64,000 nt of DNA from SZUA-442 sp963753185 (GCA_963753185.1 CAVWBO010000007.1:806001-870000); one strand, 5' to 3'; counted from the stretch's first letter, positions 7,744 through 17,120 are shown. Made by a program: numbers and translations. The notes: generated by a model from the sequence alone, not told the origin.

Positions 7744-9289
7744 GTGTCGACACGATCGCCCTCGAGGTTGCGCGCCATCAGCTGGCCCGCATCGCCGAGG
7801 ACATGGGGATCGTCCTGCGAAACACGTCGTTCTCACCCAACATCAAGGAGCGGCTCGATTGCTCGGCAGCGGTGTTCACGCCACACGGCGAGATGCTGGC
7901 ACAGGCCGAGCACATCCCGGTCCATCTCGGGTCGATGCCGGCATCGGTCGCGGCGGTCATCGAGAGGTTCGGAGCGGATCCTGCACCCGGTCATCAGTTC
8001 GCCGTGAACGACCCGTTCGCAGGAGGGACCCACCTCAACGACCTGACCCTCGTTCGTCCCGTCCACGTGGAGATGCGACTCGTCGGGTGGGTGGCGAACC
8101 GTGCACACCATGCGGATGTCGGCGGTGAGGCCCCAGGGTCCATGCCAGCCCATGCGACGGAGGTCAGCCAGGAGGGCATCGTCGTCCCACCGATGGTCGC
8201 CGTCGTCAACGGTGCGTGGGCCGACCCGTTCCTCGTGCCGTTCCTCGCGGCGACCCGCACACCAGCGGAGAGGCGCGGTGATCTCAGCGCCCAGCTCGGG
8301 GCGAACGAAGCAGGGGCGATGAGGCTCGCTTCCCTCGTCGAGCGCATCGGACCAGACGCGTTCGCGTCGATGTCGCGTGCCCTCGGCGACTACGGGGAAC
8401 GGCGGATGGCGCATGCGATCGGGGCCCTTCCCGACGGGACGGTGTCGTTCACCGACCACATGGAGTGGAAGGGGGTGCTGCTCCCGATCACGGTACGGGT
8501 GACGATCTCGGGGAGCGATCTCGTGGCCGACTTCAGCGAAACGTGTGATCAGATCGAGGGCAACATCAACGCAGTGCGGGCGGTGACGGGATCATGCCTG
8601 TCCTACGCCGCCCGTGTCGCGACGGACCCGACGATCCCCGCCACCGGAGGCGCGCACAGGCCCCTTCATCTCATCACACGGCCGGGGTCGCTCGTCGATG
8701 CCTCGGCTCCGGTCGCTGTCGCTGCGGGGAACGTCGAGACCTCCCAGCGGATAGCGGATGCACTCCTGGGTGCCCTCGCGCTGATAGCCCCCGATCGGAT
8801 TCCGGCCGCCAGCCAGGGAACCATGAACAACGTCCTCATCGGGAACGACCGCTTCGCGTACTACGAGACCGTCGCGGGAGGACAGGGGCGCGGCCGGGAC
8901 GCGACGGCCAGTCCGGCATCCAGACCGGGATGACGAATACGAAGAACACCCCCATCACGTCCCTCGCGACCCACTATCCGTTCGCCGTCACCCGGTACCG
9001 GCTCAGAACCGGAAGCGGCGGTGACGGCGCCTTCGCGGGTGGCGAGGGCATCGAGCGGGAGATCACCTTCGGAGAGGCCGCAGTCGTCTCGCTCATGGGA
9101 GAGCGCCGCCTCACGGCGCCGTGGGGAGTCGCAGGAGGCGCGCCAGGAGCACCCGGCGAGGACTGGCTGTTCCGGGGAGATGGCCAAGCGGAGCGGCTAC
9201 CTTCGAAGTGCACCTTCGACGTCGCAGCCGGTGACCGGCTCCTCGTACTCACCCCAGGGGGTGGAGGCTGGGGACGCCCCAGCGCCTAG
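7740..9289 (+). CDS. hyuB: Hydantoinase B / oxoprolinase family protein, frameshifted
   Basis: The gene begins with TTG at 7740, overlapping the previous stop as TTGA. The N-terminus (VARHQLARIAEDMGIVLRNT) is typical of HyuB. The first frame reads to TTVAGGQG-type sequence at about 8880 and then degenerates, ending at 8933. The family sequence resumes in another frame from GRDGQSGIQTGMTNT and runs through LRTGSGGDGAFAGGEGIERE to the terminal LTPGGGGWG, ending at 9289. Adding one G to the GGGG run at 8885-8888 restores a single protein of about 516 residues, close to family length. HyuB is the second catalytic subunit of the HyuA partner at 4539. The break is a true mutation or a homopolymer sequencing error. 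Confidence 0.8.
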
Positions 9290-9316
9290 GACGAGGATGA
9301 GGGGCGTGGGCCGATG

Positions 9317-9322
9317 TACCGT
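9317..9322 (+). promoter_or_regulatory. -10 hexamer TACCGT, leaderless
   Basis: TACCGT ends six bases before the ATG at 9329. This spacing decides the glcD start against the in-frame ATG at 9314, which lies upstream of the hexamer. Confidence 0.6.
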
Positions 9323-9328
9323 TGCGGC

Positions 9329-10735
9329 ATGTCCCTCGTCGCCGACCTCGAACGGTTGCTCGGGCAGGATCGTGTCCATCACCATCCCCTCGATCTCGCC
9401 GTGTACGCAAAGGACGCTGGCGTTCGGTCGGGGACCGTGCTCGCTGTGACACTCCCGGAGACGACCCAGGAGGTCGCAGCCGTCGTTCGGATCGCTGCGA
9501 GCCACGGTGTCCCGGTCGTCCCGAGGGGCGCGGGAACCGGTCTCGCCGGTGGTGCCGTATCCGTCGTTCCCGGCGTGTTGGTCGTCCTGACCAGACTCGA
9601 CGGCATCCACGACGTCGATCCCGTGGGTCGGACTGCGTGGGTGGGACCGGGCGTCATCAACCTCGACCTGACGCACGCGGTCACGACGCTCGGTCTCCAC
9701 TTCGCTCCCGATCCGTCGTCCCAACAGGCATGCACGATCGGTGGAAACGTGGGGACGAACGCTGGAGGGCCCCATTGCCTCGCGGACGGGTCGACGGCGG
9801 CGCATGTCCTCGCCGCGGAGCTCGTCACCGCCTCTGGCGATGTCGTCATGGTCGGCGGGGAGATGCCAGATCCGCCGGGTCTCGACCTCCGGGCCGTCGT
9901 CGTGGGGTCAGAGGGAACGCTCGGGATCGTCACCCGTGTGCTCGTCAAGCTCACAGACGACCCGCCGGACGTCGCGACGATCCTCGTCGGGTTCCCTTCG
10001 GTCACGTCGGCCGCTGCGACGGTCGGGGCGATCATCGCGGGTGGGATCGTGCCCGCAGCCCTCGAGATGATGGACCGCGCGATGGTGGCCGCTGTGGAGA
10101 GGTTCGTCCACGCGGGTTACCCGCTCGACGCCGAAGCCGTGCTCCTTGTCGAGGTCACCGGCGTCCCATCAGCCGTCGCACAGGAGGCTGACATCATCGC
10201 CGGCATGGCAGCCGAGCATGGCGCGACGACGGTTCGGATCGCGGCGGACGCCGGTGAGCGCTCGCTGCTGTGGAAGGGTCGGAAGTCGGCGTTCGGTGCC
10301 GTCGCCCAGATGGCACCCGACTACTACTTGCATGACACCGTCGTGCCGCGCACTGCCCTCGTCGGGGTCCTCGAACGGATCTACGAGATCGGTGACAGAT
10401 GGGGCCTGTCGATGCTCAATGTCTTTCACGCAGGCGACGGCAACCTCCATCCACTCGTCGCCTTCGATGCTCGGATTCCCGGCATGCTCGAGCGGGTCCA
10501 CGAGGCTGCAACCGAGATGGTGGTGGCGTCCATCGAAGCGGGTGGATCGCTCACCGGAGAGCACGGGGTCGGGGTCGAGAAGCGTGACCTCATGCGGCTG
10601 GTCTTCTCCGATCTGGACCTCGACGCCCAGGCACGGATCAGGGAGGCATTCGACCCTGAAGGGATCATGAATCCGGGGAAGGTGCTCCCGACGGGATCCC
10701 GGTGCTTCGATGCGTCGGGGACACGACTGCCATGA
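9329..10735 (+). CDS. glcD: FAD-linked oxidase, glycolate oxidase subunit GlcD type
   Basis: A 468-residue flavoprotein subunit that oxidises a 2-hydroxyacid such as glycolate or D-lactate. The PCMH-type FAD fold shows VVPRGAGTGLAGGA (about 67-80), SSQQACTIGGNVGTNAGG (about 130-147) and VVGSEGTLGIVTRV. The C-terminal FAD-oxidase domain carries HAGDGNLHPLV and TGEHGVGVEKR, which are typical of GlcD and D-lactate dehydrogenases. Length is normal. glcE starts within the stop codon (ATGA), and glcF follows the same way, so the three subunits are translated as one unit. The exact substrate is not fixed by sequence. Confidence 0.88.
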   Translation: MSLVADLERLLGQDRVHHHPLDLAVYAKDAGVRSGTVLAVTLPETTQEVAAVVRIAASHGVPVVPRGAGTGLAGGAVSVVPGVLVVLTRLDGIHDVDPVGRTAWVGPGVINLDLTHAVTTLGLHFAPDPSSQQACTIGGNVGTNAGGPHCLADGSTAAHVLAAELVTASGDVVMVGGEMPDPPGLDLRAVVVGSEGTLGIVTRVLVKLTDDPPDVATILVGFPSVTSAAATVGAIIAGGIVPAALEMMDRAMVAAVERFVHAGYPLDAEAVLLVEVTGVPSAVAQEADIIAGMAAEHGATTVRIAADAGERSLLWKGRKSAFGAVAQMAPDYYLHDTVVPRTALVGVLERIYEIGDRWGLSMLNVFHAGDGNLHPLVAFDARIPGMLERVHEAATEMVVASIEAGGSLTGEHGVGVEKRDLMRLVFSDLDLDAQARIREAFDPEGIMNPGKVLPTGSRCFDASGTRLP

Positions 10736-11871
10736 GATCCGATGCCGTGTCCGATGCCGCCTTGGAAGCGTTGGTCGACCGCTTCGCGGAGGCGGTGATG
10801 GAGGACGGGAGGCGCACCGATCGGGTCCTGCTCGCCCCTGCCTCGACAGAGGAAGCGCGCGAGATGATCCAGTACGTCATGTCGGCGCGAATCCCGACGA
10901 GCTTCGCGGGAGGAGGGGCTGACGCCGACCTGCCCCCTCTGCCCAGTCGGTGCACCATTACCACCCGTCGGTTGACCGGCGTCGTCGACCACGAACCGGA
11001 CGACCTCACGGCGACGGTGATGCCGGGTACGACAGTGGGCGACCTCGAGGCGACACTGGATGCGGACGCACAGTCCGCCGTCCTGCCGGAGACGACCCCG
11101 CAACGAACGGTGGGTGGCGTGGTGGCCTCTGGATCCTCCGGATATCGGAGGCTCAGGTACGGGCCGACGCGCGACCGCGTCATCGGAGTCACCCTCGTCA
11201 CCGGATACGGCGAGGTCGTCAAGGGAGGTGGGCAGCTCGTGAAGAACGTCACCGGCTACGACCTGGCGCGCCTCGTGACGGGAAGCCATGGCGCGCTCGG
11301 CCTCATCACGGAGGTGAGCGTCAAACTCTGGCCGGCTCCGAGGGAAACGGCGACGATTCCCACCGACGATCCCGCGGCATGCCTCGACGAGCTCCACCGA
11401 CCGTCCGCGATCCTCGAAACCCGCGAGGGATCAGCCGTCTACGTCGAGGGTGCTCCCGCTTCCATCACCCACGCTGAGCGCGTCGTCGGCAACAGTGCCG
11501 AAGACGGCCACGACTGGCCTGAGCCGATCGCGGCACCCATCGTCGTGTCGGTCCGGGTTCCTGCCCGCTCGACGTCGACAGCAGTGGGCGCGATCGGATC
11601 GTGGATAGCCGAGGGGTTCATCGCCCAGCACGGTGTCGGCATCATCGATGTGGGACTCACAAACGCAACCGCAGACGACATCGACGACATGCGGTCCCAG
11701 ATCGGCGCCATGGGCGGGATCGTGGTCATCGATCGATGGCGCGCCACCGATCCGATGCCTGACCGGTGGGGTTCCGTACCGAGCGCCTTCGACATCGAGA
11801 CGCGGTTGCGATCGCTCTTCGACCCGCACGGCATCCTCTCGCGGGGAATGCTTCCCGGAGGTGCGACGTGA
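10732..11871 (+). CDS. glcE: FAD-binding subunit GlcE type
   Basis: This 379-residue protein is the second FAD-binding subunit of the GlcDEF complex. It has the PCMH FAD fold (FAGGGADADLPPLP, ATVMPGTTVGDLEATL, PQRTVGGVVASGSSG) and the motif VTGYDLARLVTGSHGALGLITE characteristic of GlcE. It is shorter than GlcD and lacks the long C-terminal oxidase domain. I chose the ATG at 10732 because it overlaps the glcD stop by 4 bp. The longer in-frame ORF upstream only reads back through glcD. GlcE normally partners GlcD at the membrane and passes electrons to GlcF. Confidence 0.85.
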   Translation: MRSDAVSDAALEALVDRFAEAVMEDGRRTDRVLLAPASTEEAREMIQYVMSARIPTSFAGGGADADLPPLPSRCTITTRRLTGVVDHEPDDLTATVMPGTTVGDLEATLDADAQSAVLPETTPQRTVGGVVASGSSGYRRLRYGPTRDRVIGVTLVTGYGEVVKGGGQLVKNVTGYDLARLVTGSHGALGLITEVSVKLWPAPRETATIPTDDPAACLDELHRPSAILETREGSAVYVEGAPASITHAERVVGNSAEDGHDWPEPIAAPIVVSVRVPARSTSTAVGAIGSWIAEGFIAQHGVGIIDVGLTNATADDIDDMRSQIGAMGGIVVIDRWRATDPMPDRWGSVPSAFDIETRLRSLFDPHGILSRGMLPGGAT

Positions 11872-13076
11872 CCTGGGTGACCGGCCGGCCGCCACTCCAG
11901 GTCGACCTCGACGCGTGTGTCACGTGCGGGCTGTGTCTCCCTGTCTGTCCGACGTTCCGCCTGACGGGCGACGAGTCGGCGTCTCCGCGCGGCAGGCTCA
12001 CGGCGATCGGCGCAGTCGCAGGAGGCGCGATCGAGGTGGACGGCCGTTTCGATGAGATCACCTCCTTCTGCCTCCAGTGCAGGGCGTGCGAGACTGCGTG
12101 CCCCTCGCTGGTGCCGTATGGCGACATCATCGAGGCCGCACGCGAGGAGGCCGTCCAACAGGTCGGGCGCCGAGGGAACCTCATGGAGCGCGTGGCCGTC
12201 GGACGCATCCTCGGCTGGCCGATCGTCTTGAGACTCGCAACCATCGGGGCAGCGCTCCTCCAGCGCGTGAGGTTGCTCAGACGCATCCCCCGGATCGGCG
12301 AGCAGGCGAAGGGACTCCGACCGATACCCCTCAGCCCCCCATCCTCGAGGGGTGGCTCCTGGGGCTCCGGCACCCGAACCATCACCCTGTTCACGGGGTG
12401 CGTCGCCGACGTGTGGTTCGCGGACATCCACAGGGCAACAGTCGAGCTGCTCGTTGCTGCCGGCTATCGGGTCGAGGCACCCGTGGACCAGACGTGCTGC
12501 GGTGCCCTCGCTGCCCATGCCGGGCTCGGTCGCGATGCCCGTCGATACGCCGCGCGCAACATCGAGGCCCTCGAGGGATGCGATGTCATCGCAGTCGATG
12601 TCGCGGGATGCGGCGCCCATCTCAAGGGGTATGGCAGGCATGGCGAATCCGGAGCTGCCATCGCAGCGTCCACCCGCGACATCACCGAGCTGATCGCCTC
12701 GGCGATCGCGGTGGGCGATCTGCCGACCCTCGAGCCGACGGGAAACAAGGTCGCCGTCGTCGATCCGTGCCATCTCGAGCACGGCCAGCGAATCACGGAT
12801 CAGCCGCGGCGGATCGTCGAGGCTGCAGGCTTCACGGTCGTGGACGCTGACCGCGGGGGACTGTGCTGTGGTGCGGCGGGTTTGTACCAGCTCGACCATC
12901 CTGACACCGGTGCAACGCTCGGGCGGCGCAAGGCAGCGGCAGTCGAGGACTCCGCCTCGCGGATCGTCGCCGTGGCGAATGCGGGATGCGAGATGCAGCT
13001 TCGGCGGTTCCTCGACGACGGTTTCGAGATCGTCCACCCTGTCGAGCTCTACGCCGCCGCCCTGCGCGCCCTGTGA
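11868..13076 (+). CDS. glcF: Iron-sulfur subunit GlcF type
   Basis: This 402-residue electron-transfer subunit has two [4Fe-4S] motifs, CVTCGLCLPVCP (about 16-27) and CLQCRACETACP (about 66-77), and two cysteine-rich CCG domains (TCCGALAAHAG and LCCGAAGLYQ). It links GlcD/GlcE to the membrane quinone pool. The GTG at 11868 overlaps the glcE stop as GTGA, and GGAGG at 11858-11862 is well placed. It is the last gene of the cluster and converges with the acetyltransferase gene only 6 bp away. I see no terminator hairpin in that gap. Confidence 0.88.
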   Translation: MTWVTGRPPLQVDLDACVTCGLCLPVCPTFRLTGDESASPRGRLTAIGAVAGGAIEVDGRFDEITSFCLQCRACETACPSLVPYGDIIEAAREEAVQQVGRRGNLMERVAVGRILGWPIVLRLATIGAALLQRVRLLRRIPRIGEQAKGLRPIPLSPPSSRGGSWGSGTRTITLFTGCVADVWFADIHRATVELLVAAGYRVEAPVDQTCCGALAAHAGLGRDARRYAARNIEALEGCDVIAVDVAGCGAHLKGYGRHGESGAAIAASTRDITELIASAIAVGDLPTLEPTGNKVAVVDPCHLEHGQRITDQPRRIVEAAGFTVVDADRGGLCCGAAGLYQLDHPDTGATLGRRKAAAVEDSASRIVAVANAGCEMQLRRFLDDGFEIVHPVELYAAALRAL

Positions 13077-13082
13077 ACGCGA

Positions 13083-13946
13083 TCAGATCGGGCGCTCCCA
13101 GATCCCATGGCCCGTCACCTCGCATCCGGTGCGTCGTGCTGCCTGCACCATCCAATCGGTGTCGGCAAGCCACATCGTGATCAGCTCCGCACCACGGTTG
13201 TTCGCGGTGTCGACGAGTGCCCTGATCACGTCGTAGGCCTCGTCCTCGTCCGTGTCGACGAGGACGGCGGCGAACGTCGGAGCGATCGACTCCGTGATCA
13301 CCCACGAGTTCCCGACCTCCCACAGGTTCGCCGTTGCCGCTGCGGTTGCGATGTCCTCGTCCCTCAGGCGGTGGAAGGACCACCCGGTTGCGATGAGCCC
13401 GCGCAGGGATCTTCCCACCGGTGACGTCGACCAGGAGGAGCGGACGAGGACGAGGTCGTGCGAGTTGCCGGGACGTGCACGGAGGGGAGAGGGGTGGCGC
13501 AGACCTCCGTTTCCCTCAGGGTTCGGTGAGGCTGCGCCAACCGGACGGGTCGCACGAACGACCGACACGGCCCTCGTGAATCCCTTTTTCGTGATGTGTC
13601 GAATCGAAGCGAGGTTGTCGTCCTCGATGAGGAGGCGCACGATCGCCCCGCCGTGGTCCGAGGCCCATGTCAGGAGGGCATCGGCGAGCTCGCCCGCGAT
13701 TCCCCTGCCCCTGTGGTCCGGATGGACCCGCGCCGCGTGGGACCACGCTTCGGTCGTCGTCAGGAACACTGCCCGTGCCATGGCGATGGGTCGATCGGCT
13801 TCGTCGACGGCGACCATGACGACCCCGTCGTCGGCGCCGATCCACTCGCCGATCATCTCGGGTACGTAGTCACCCCACTCGAAGGTGCCCGTGGTGAAGG
13901 CGACGATCTGATCGATGTCGTCGTGTGTCGCGATCCGGATGCGCAT
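13083..13946 (-). CDS. GNAT-family N-acetyltransferase
   Basis: This 287-residue protein has an N-terminal GNAT domain. The acetyl-CoA pyrophosphate-binding loop is VHPDHRGRGIAGELADALL (about 75-93), followed by LLIEDDNLASIRHITKKGF. The second half (about 155-287) is a less conserved GNAT-like domain without a clear loop, so the protein may be a degenerate tandem acetyltransferase. The substrate is unknown. The ATG at 13946 is supported by a TACGAT hexamer ending six bases upstream, implying its own leaderless transcript. It lies between glcF and the E1 gene on the same strand as the latter. Confidence 0.75.
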   Translation of the reverse strand: MRIRIATHDDIDQIVAFTTGTFEWGDYVPEMIGEWIGADDGVVMVAVDEADRPIAMARAVFLTTTEAWSHAARVHPDHRGRGIAGELADALLTWASDHGGAIVRLLIEDDNLASIRHITKKGFTRAVSVVRATRPVGAASPNPEGNGGLRHPSPLRARPGNSHDLVLVRSSWSTSPVGRSLRGLIATGWSFHRLRDEDIATAAATANLWEVGNSWVITESIAPTFAAVLVDTDEDEAYDVIRALVDTANNRGAELITMWLADTDWMVQAARRTGCEVTGHGIWERPI

Positions 13947-13952
13947 CCCCGG

Positions 13953-13958
13953 ATCGTA
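13953..13958 (-). promoter_or_regulatory. -10 hexamer TACGAT, leaderless
   Basis: On the minus strand TACGAT ends six bases before the ATG at 13946. No ribosome binding site is visible. Confidence 0.6.
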
Positions 13959-13982
13959 GGTCGTCCCGTCGTCACGGGATCC

Positions 13983-16013
13983 TCACCACGCGGCGAGGGC
14001 CCTTGCCTCGGCAATGATGCCCTCGACGTTCGGCATCACCTGGCTCTCGAGGGATGCAGCGAAGGGGAAGGCGGGGACCTCGGGAGCCGTGTAGCGACGG
14101 ATGGGAGCGTCGAGCCATTCGAACGACTTCTCGGCGATCTGGGCTGCCACCTCGGCCCCGTACCCCACGAAGCCGTTGTCCTCGTGGACGATGAGGGCCT
14201 TCGAGGTCCTCTGGATGGCGGCCTCGATCGAGGGCCAGTCGAGGGGACGCAGGGACCGCAGATCGAGGACGGTCACATCGATTCCGTCCTGCGCGAGTGC
14301 ATCGGCGGCCTCCACGGCGAAGTGGGCCATGGTGCCGTAGGCGATGATCGTCAGGTCACCTCCGTCCCTCCGGAGCGCGGCCTGGCCCAGCGGCACACGG
14401 TGGTCGCCTCCGGGGATCGAGCCGGTCGCAAGGCGGTAGAGCTTCTTCGGTTCGAGGATCATCACAGGATCGGGATCTTCGAAGGCCGACCTGAGCAGGC
14501 CGACAGCATCCGCGGGCGTCGACGGCACGACGACCTTGAGACCAGGTACGTGTGCGTAGAACGCCTCGATGGACTGGCTGTGGTACATGGCCCCGTGGAT
14601 GCCGCCACCGTATGGGACCCTGACCGTCATCGGGAGCGACCACCGCCCGTTCGACCGGTAGTGCGTGCGTGCGAGCTCGGAGACGATCTGATCGAATGCG
14701 GGGTGGATGAAGTCTGCGAACTGGATCTCGGCAACGGGCCTGGCACCGGCTGCCGCCATCCCGATCCCGACACCGATGACGAGGGCCTCCGCGAGCGGGG
14801 TGTTGAACGACCGCTCGGCGCCGAACGCGTCGGTGAGGCCCTTGGTCGCCTTGAACACACCGCCTTTAGGGTCCGCGACGTCCTCTCCGAACACGACCAT
14901 CCGGTCGTCGGACGCCATCAGCTCGTGGAGCGTGCGGTTGATCGCGGTGATGAGGTTGCCATCCTCGCCCTCCGGATCCGCGACGATCGTCGTCACGGGC
15001 TCCGTCGGGGTGATCGGGTTCGCGTAGACGTGGCTGAACGGATCCCTCGGCTCTGGTGCGGACTCGGTCTCCTTGACGGCCTCGGCGATCTCGGCGGTGA
15101 CCATCTCATCGATCTCCCGCTCACGGGCCTCGGTGAGGATTCGCTGCTCAACGAGGTACTGACGGAAATTGGGGATCGGGTCCTTCCTGCGCCAGATCTC
15201 GACCTCCTCCCGGCTCCGGTACAGCTTGTCGTCATCGTCGGAGGTGTGCGCGTAGTAGCGATAGGTCTTCGCCTCGATCAACGAAGGACCGTCCCCGGCT
15301 CGTGCCCGCTCCACGGCTGCCGACATGGCGCCGTATACCTGGAGGACGTTGTTCCCGTCCACCACCACGCCGGGCATCCCGTATCCCTGGGCACGGTGCG
15401 CCACCTCGCCTGCGACCTCGGACGCCGCAGGTACCGAGATGGCGTAGAGGTTGTTCTGGATGAGGAAGATGACGGGGAGGTCATGGATCCCCGCGAAGTT
15501 CATCGCCTCGTGCCAGTCCCCCTCGGACGTGGACCCCTCGCCGCCGTCGACGACAACGACAGCGTCGCTGCCCTGCCGCTGCAGCTCCACCGCGATGCCG
15601 CATGCCTGCGGATACTGCACGCCGATCACCGAGGATTGGGTGAACATGTTGAGCCTTGGTTCCGACCAGTGGTTCGGCATCTGTCGTCCGCCGCTGGATG
15701 GGTCGATCTCCTTGGCGAAGACGCCGGCGAACACGTCCTTGGCGGACATTCCCGCCGCGAGCGCGTACGCGACGTCGCGGTAGTAGGGGAGGGACCAGTC
15801 CTTCTCCGGGTCGATCGCGTACGCTGCGCCCACCTGGGTGGCCTCGTGGCCCGACACCGACACGACGAACGGCACCCTGCCCTGGCGATTGAGTGCCCAC
15901 ATGCGTTCATCGAGCTTGCGCGCGAGAACCATCAGGCGATAGATCTCGACGAGGTCGTCGTGCGTCAGGCCGAGGGCCTCATGGTCGATGACGCTGTCAA
16001 GGCTCAAGGTCAC
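13983..16013 (-). CDS. 2-oxoacid dehydrogenase E1, fused alpha and beta subunits
   Basis: This 676-residue protein joins E1 alpha (about 1-320) and E1 beta (about 350-676) of a thiamine-diphosphate 2-oxoacid dehydrogenase. The alpha half carries the ThDP motif GGEGSTSEGDWHEAMNFAG with NN at the end of LIQNN. The beta half begins LITAINRTLHELMASDDR and has EDVADPKGGVFKATKGL and VPYGGGIHGAMYHSQS. Most relatives keep alpha and beta as separate chains. No E2 or E3 gene is nearby. The GTG at 16013 overlaps the leucine-dehydrogenase stop (GTGA), so the pair probably converts branched-chain amino acids to oxoacids and then to acyl-CoA. Branched-chain specificity is an inference from that neighbour. 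Confidence 0.88.
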   Translation of the reverse strand: MTLSLDSVIDHEALGLTHDDLVEIYRLMVLARKLDERMWALNRQGRVPFVVSVSGHEATQVGAAYAIDPEKDWSLPYYRDVAYALAAGMSAKDVFAGVFAKEIDPSSGGRQMPNHWSEPRLNMFTQSSVIGVQYPQACGIAVELQRQGSDAVVVVDGGEGSTSEGDWHEAMNFAGIHDLPVIFLIQNNLYAISVPAASEVAGEVAHRAQGYGMPGVVVDGNNVLQVYGAMSAAVERARAGDGPSLIEAKTYRYYAHTSDDDDKLYRSREEVEIWRRKDPIPNFRQYLVEQRILTEAREREIDEMVTAEIAEAVKETESAPEPRDPFSHVYANPITPTEPVTTIVADPEGEDGNLITAINRTLHELMASDDRMVVFGEDVADPKGGVFKATKGLTDAFGAERSFNTPLAEALVIGVGIGMAAAGARPVAEIQFADFIHPAFDQIVSELARTHYRSNGRWSLPMTVRVPYGGGIHGAMYHSQSIEAFYAHVPGLKVVVPSTPADAVGLLRSAFEDPDPVMILEPKKLYRLATGSIPGGDHRVPLGQAALRRDGGDLTIIAYGTMAHFAVEAADALAQDGIDVTVLDLRSLRPLDWPSIEAAIQRTSKALIVHEDNGFVGYGAEVAAQIAEKSFEWLDAPIRRYTAPEVPAFPFAASLESQVMPNVEGIIAEARALAAW

Positions 16014-17071
16014 GCTGTGTCTCCTTTGGCGGCCGCCGCTGCGATCCGCTCCTCTGCGATCAGTTCTGCTGCCCGTTCTGTTCCGATACCGAGGCGGTCT
16101 GCGGTCTCGAACGTCTCGGTGAGGTTGTCGAAGATCCGGTCGACGAGGGTCGCCGCGCGGTTCACGTCATATCCGCCGTGCTCGGCCGCGATGTTGATGA
16201 TCCCGCCGGCGTTGACGACGAAGTCTGGTGCGTAGAGGATCCCGCGTTCGACGAGCCTGTCGGCGTCCTCGGGGTTCTCGAGTTGGTTGTTCGCGCATCC
16301 CGCGACAGCCGCACACGCGAGTTCAGGGATCGTCGACGGATTCAGGTCCGCACCGAGGGCGCACGGGGCGAAGATGTCGCACGACACGGTGTGGATCTCC
16401 CCGACGGGGACCACCTTCGCCCCGAACTCGGCAGCAGCGTGCGTGGTGGCGTTGGCGTCAACGTCTGCCACGATCAGCTCCACTCCCAATCGGTGGAGGC
16501 GTTCGGCGAGGGACACTCCGACCTTGCCAATGCCCTTGATGGCGACGGTGCGCCCCATGAGGTCGGTCGTCGACCAGAGGCGGTCTGCGACGGCCTTCAT
16601 CGCGACGACGACGCCTCGCGCCGTCGCAGGCGAAGGATCGCCCGATCCGCCCCGGTCCCTCGACAACCCCGACACGTGGCTCGTCTGTGTTGCGACGATC
16701 TCCATGTCAGCGACCGTCGTTCCCACGTCTTCGGCTGTGATGTACCTACCTGCGAGCCCTTCGACGAACCTGCCGTACGCACGGAAGAGGTCGGGGCTGG
16801 CGTCAGTCGCAGGATCGCCGATGATCACGCCTTTTCCGCCGCCCTGGGCGAGGCCTGCGCATGCCGCCTTGTACGTCATGCCCTTCGACAGGCGGAGGAC
16901 ATCGACGAGGGCCTCCTCCTCGGTGGCGTAGGGATAGAAGCGGGTGCCTCCGAGGCTGGGGCCGAGGACGGTGCTGTGGATCGCGACGATGGTGCGGAGT
17001 CCCGAAACGGGATCATGTCCGAAATGGACGGACTCGTGGGTGTCCGATGCGATCGTCCCGAATACTCCCAC
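16010..17071 (-). CDS. Leu/Phe/Val/Glu dehydrogenase family protein
   Basis: A 353-residue NAD-dependent amino-acid dehydrogenase. The substrate domain shows LGPSLGGTRFYPYATEEEAL and the catalytic lysine segment AQGGGKGVIIGDP. The dinucleotide fold is GRTVAIKGIGKVGVSLAERL. The C-terminus has CANNQLENPEDADRL and FVVNAGGIIN, as in leucine and valine dehydrogenases. I chose the GTG at 17071 (MGVFG...) because relatives start there and GAGAGG lies just upstream. The frame stays open further upstream without homology. Coupling with the E1 gene suggests branched-chain amino-acid catabolism. Confidence 0.87.
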   Translation of the reverse strand: MGVFGTIASDTHESVHFGHDPVSGLRTIVAIHSTVLGPSLGGTRFYPYATEEEALVDVLRLSKGMTYKAACAGLAQGGGKGVIIGDPATDASPDLFRAYGRFVEGLAGRYITAEDVGTTVADMEIVATQTSHVSGLSRDRGGSGDPSPATARGVVVAMKAVADRLWSTTDLMGRTVAIKGIGKVGVSLAERLHRLGVELIVADVDANATTHAAAEFGAKVVPVGEIHTVSCDIFAPCALGADLNPSTIPELACAAVAGCANNQLENPEDADRLVERGILYAPDFVVNAGGIINIAAEHGGYDVNRAATLVDRIFDNLTETFETADRLGIGTERAAELIAEERIAAAAAKGDTA

Positions 17072-17114
17072 CGGATTCCTCTCGTGCGCCACGCCGATCC
17101 GAGCCGGCCACCTC

Positions 17115-17120
17115 AGTTTA
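17115..17120 (-). promoter_or_regulatory. -10 hexamer TAAACT for the Leu DH / E1 operon
   Basis: On the minus strand TAAACT lies 43 bases before the GTG at 17071, leaving a short leader with a GAGAGG ribosome binding site. It is back to back with the plus-strand hexamer at 17173. Confidence 0.4.

Noticed and set aside
8880..8935. Programmed frameshift in hyuB
   Set aside because: No slippery heptamer and no downstream structure that I can support; a single-base indel in a G run is simpler.
9314..9328. ATG at 9314 as the glcD start
   Set aside because: It lies upstream of the TACCGT hexamer, whose six-base spacing points to the ATG at 9329, where family similarity begins.
13596..16235. Plus-strand ORF of 879 codons
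   Set aside because: It lies opposite the acetyltransferase and the E1 gene, whose protein motifs are unambiguous. High GC leaves long antisense frames open.
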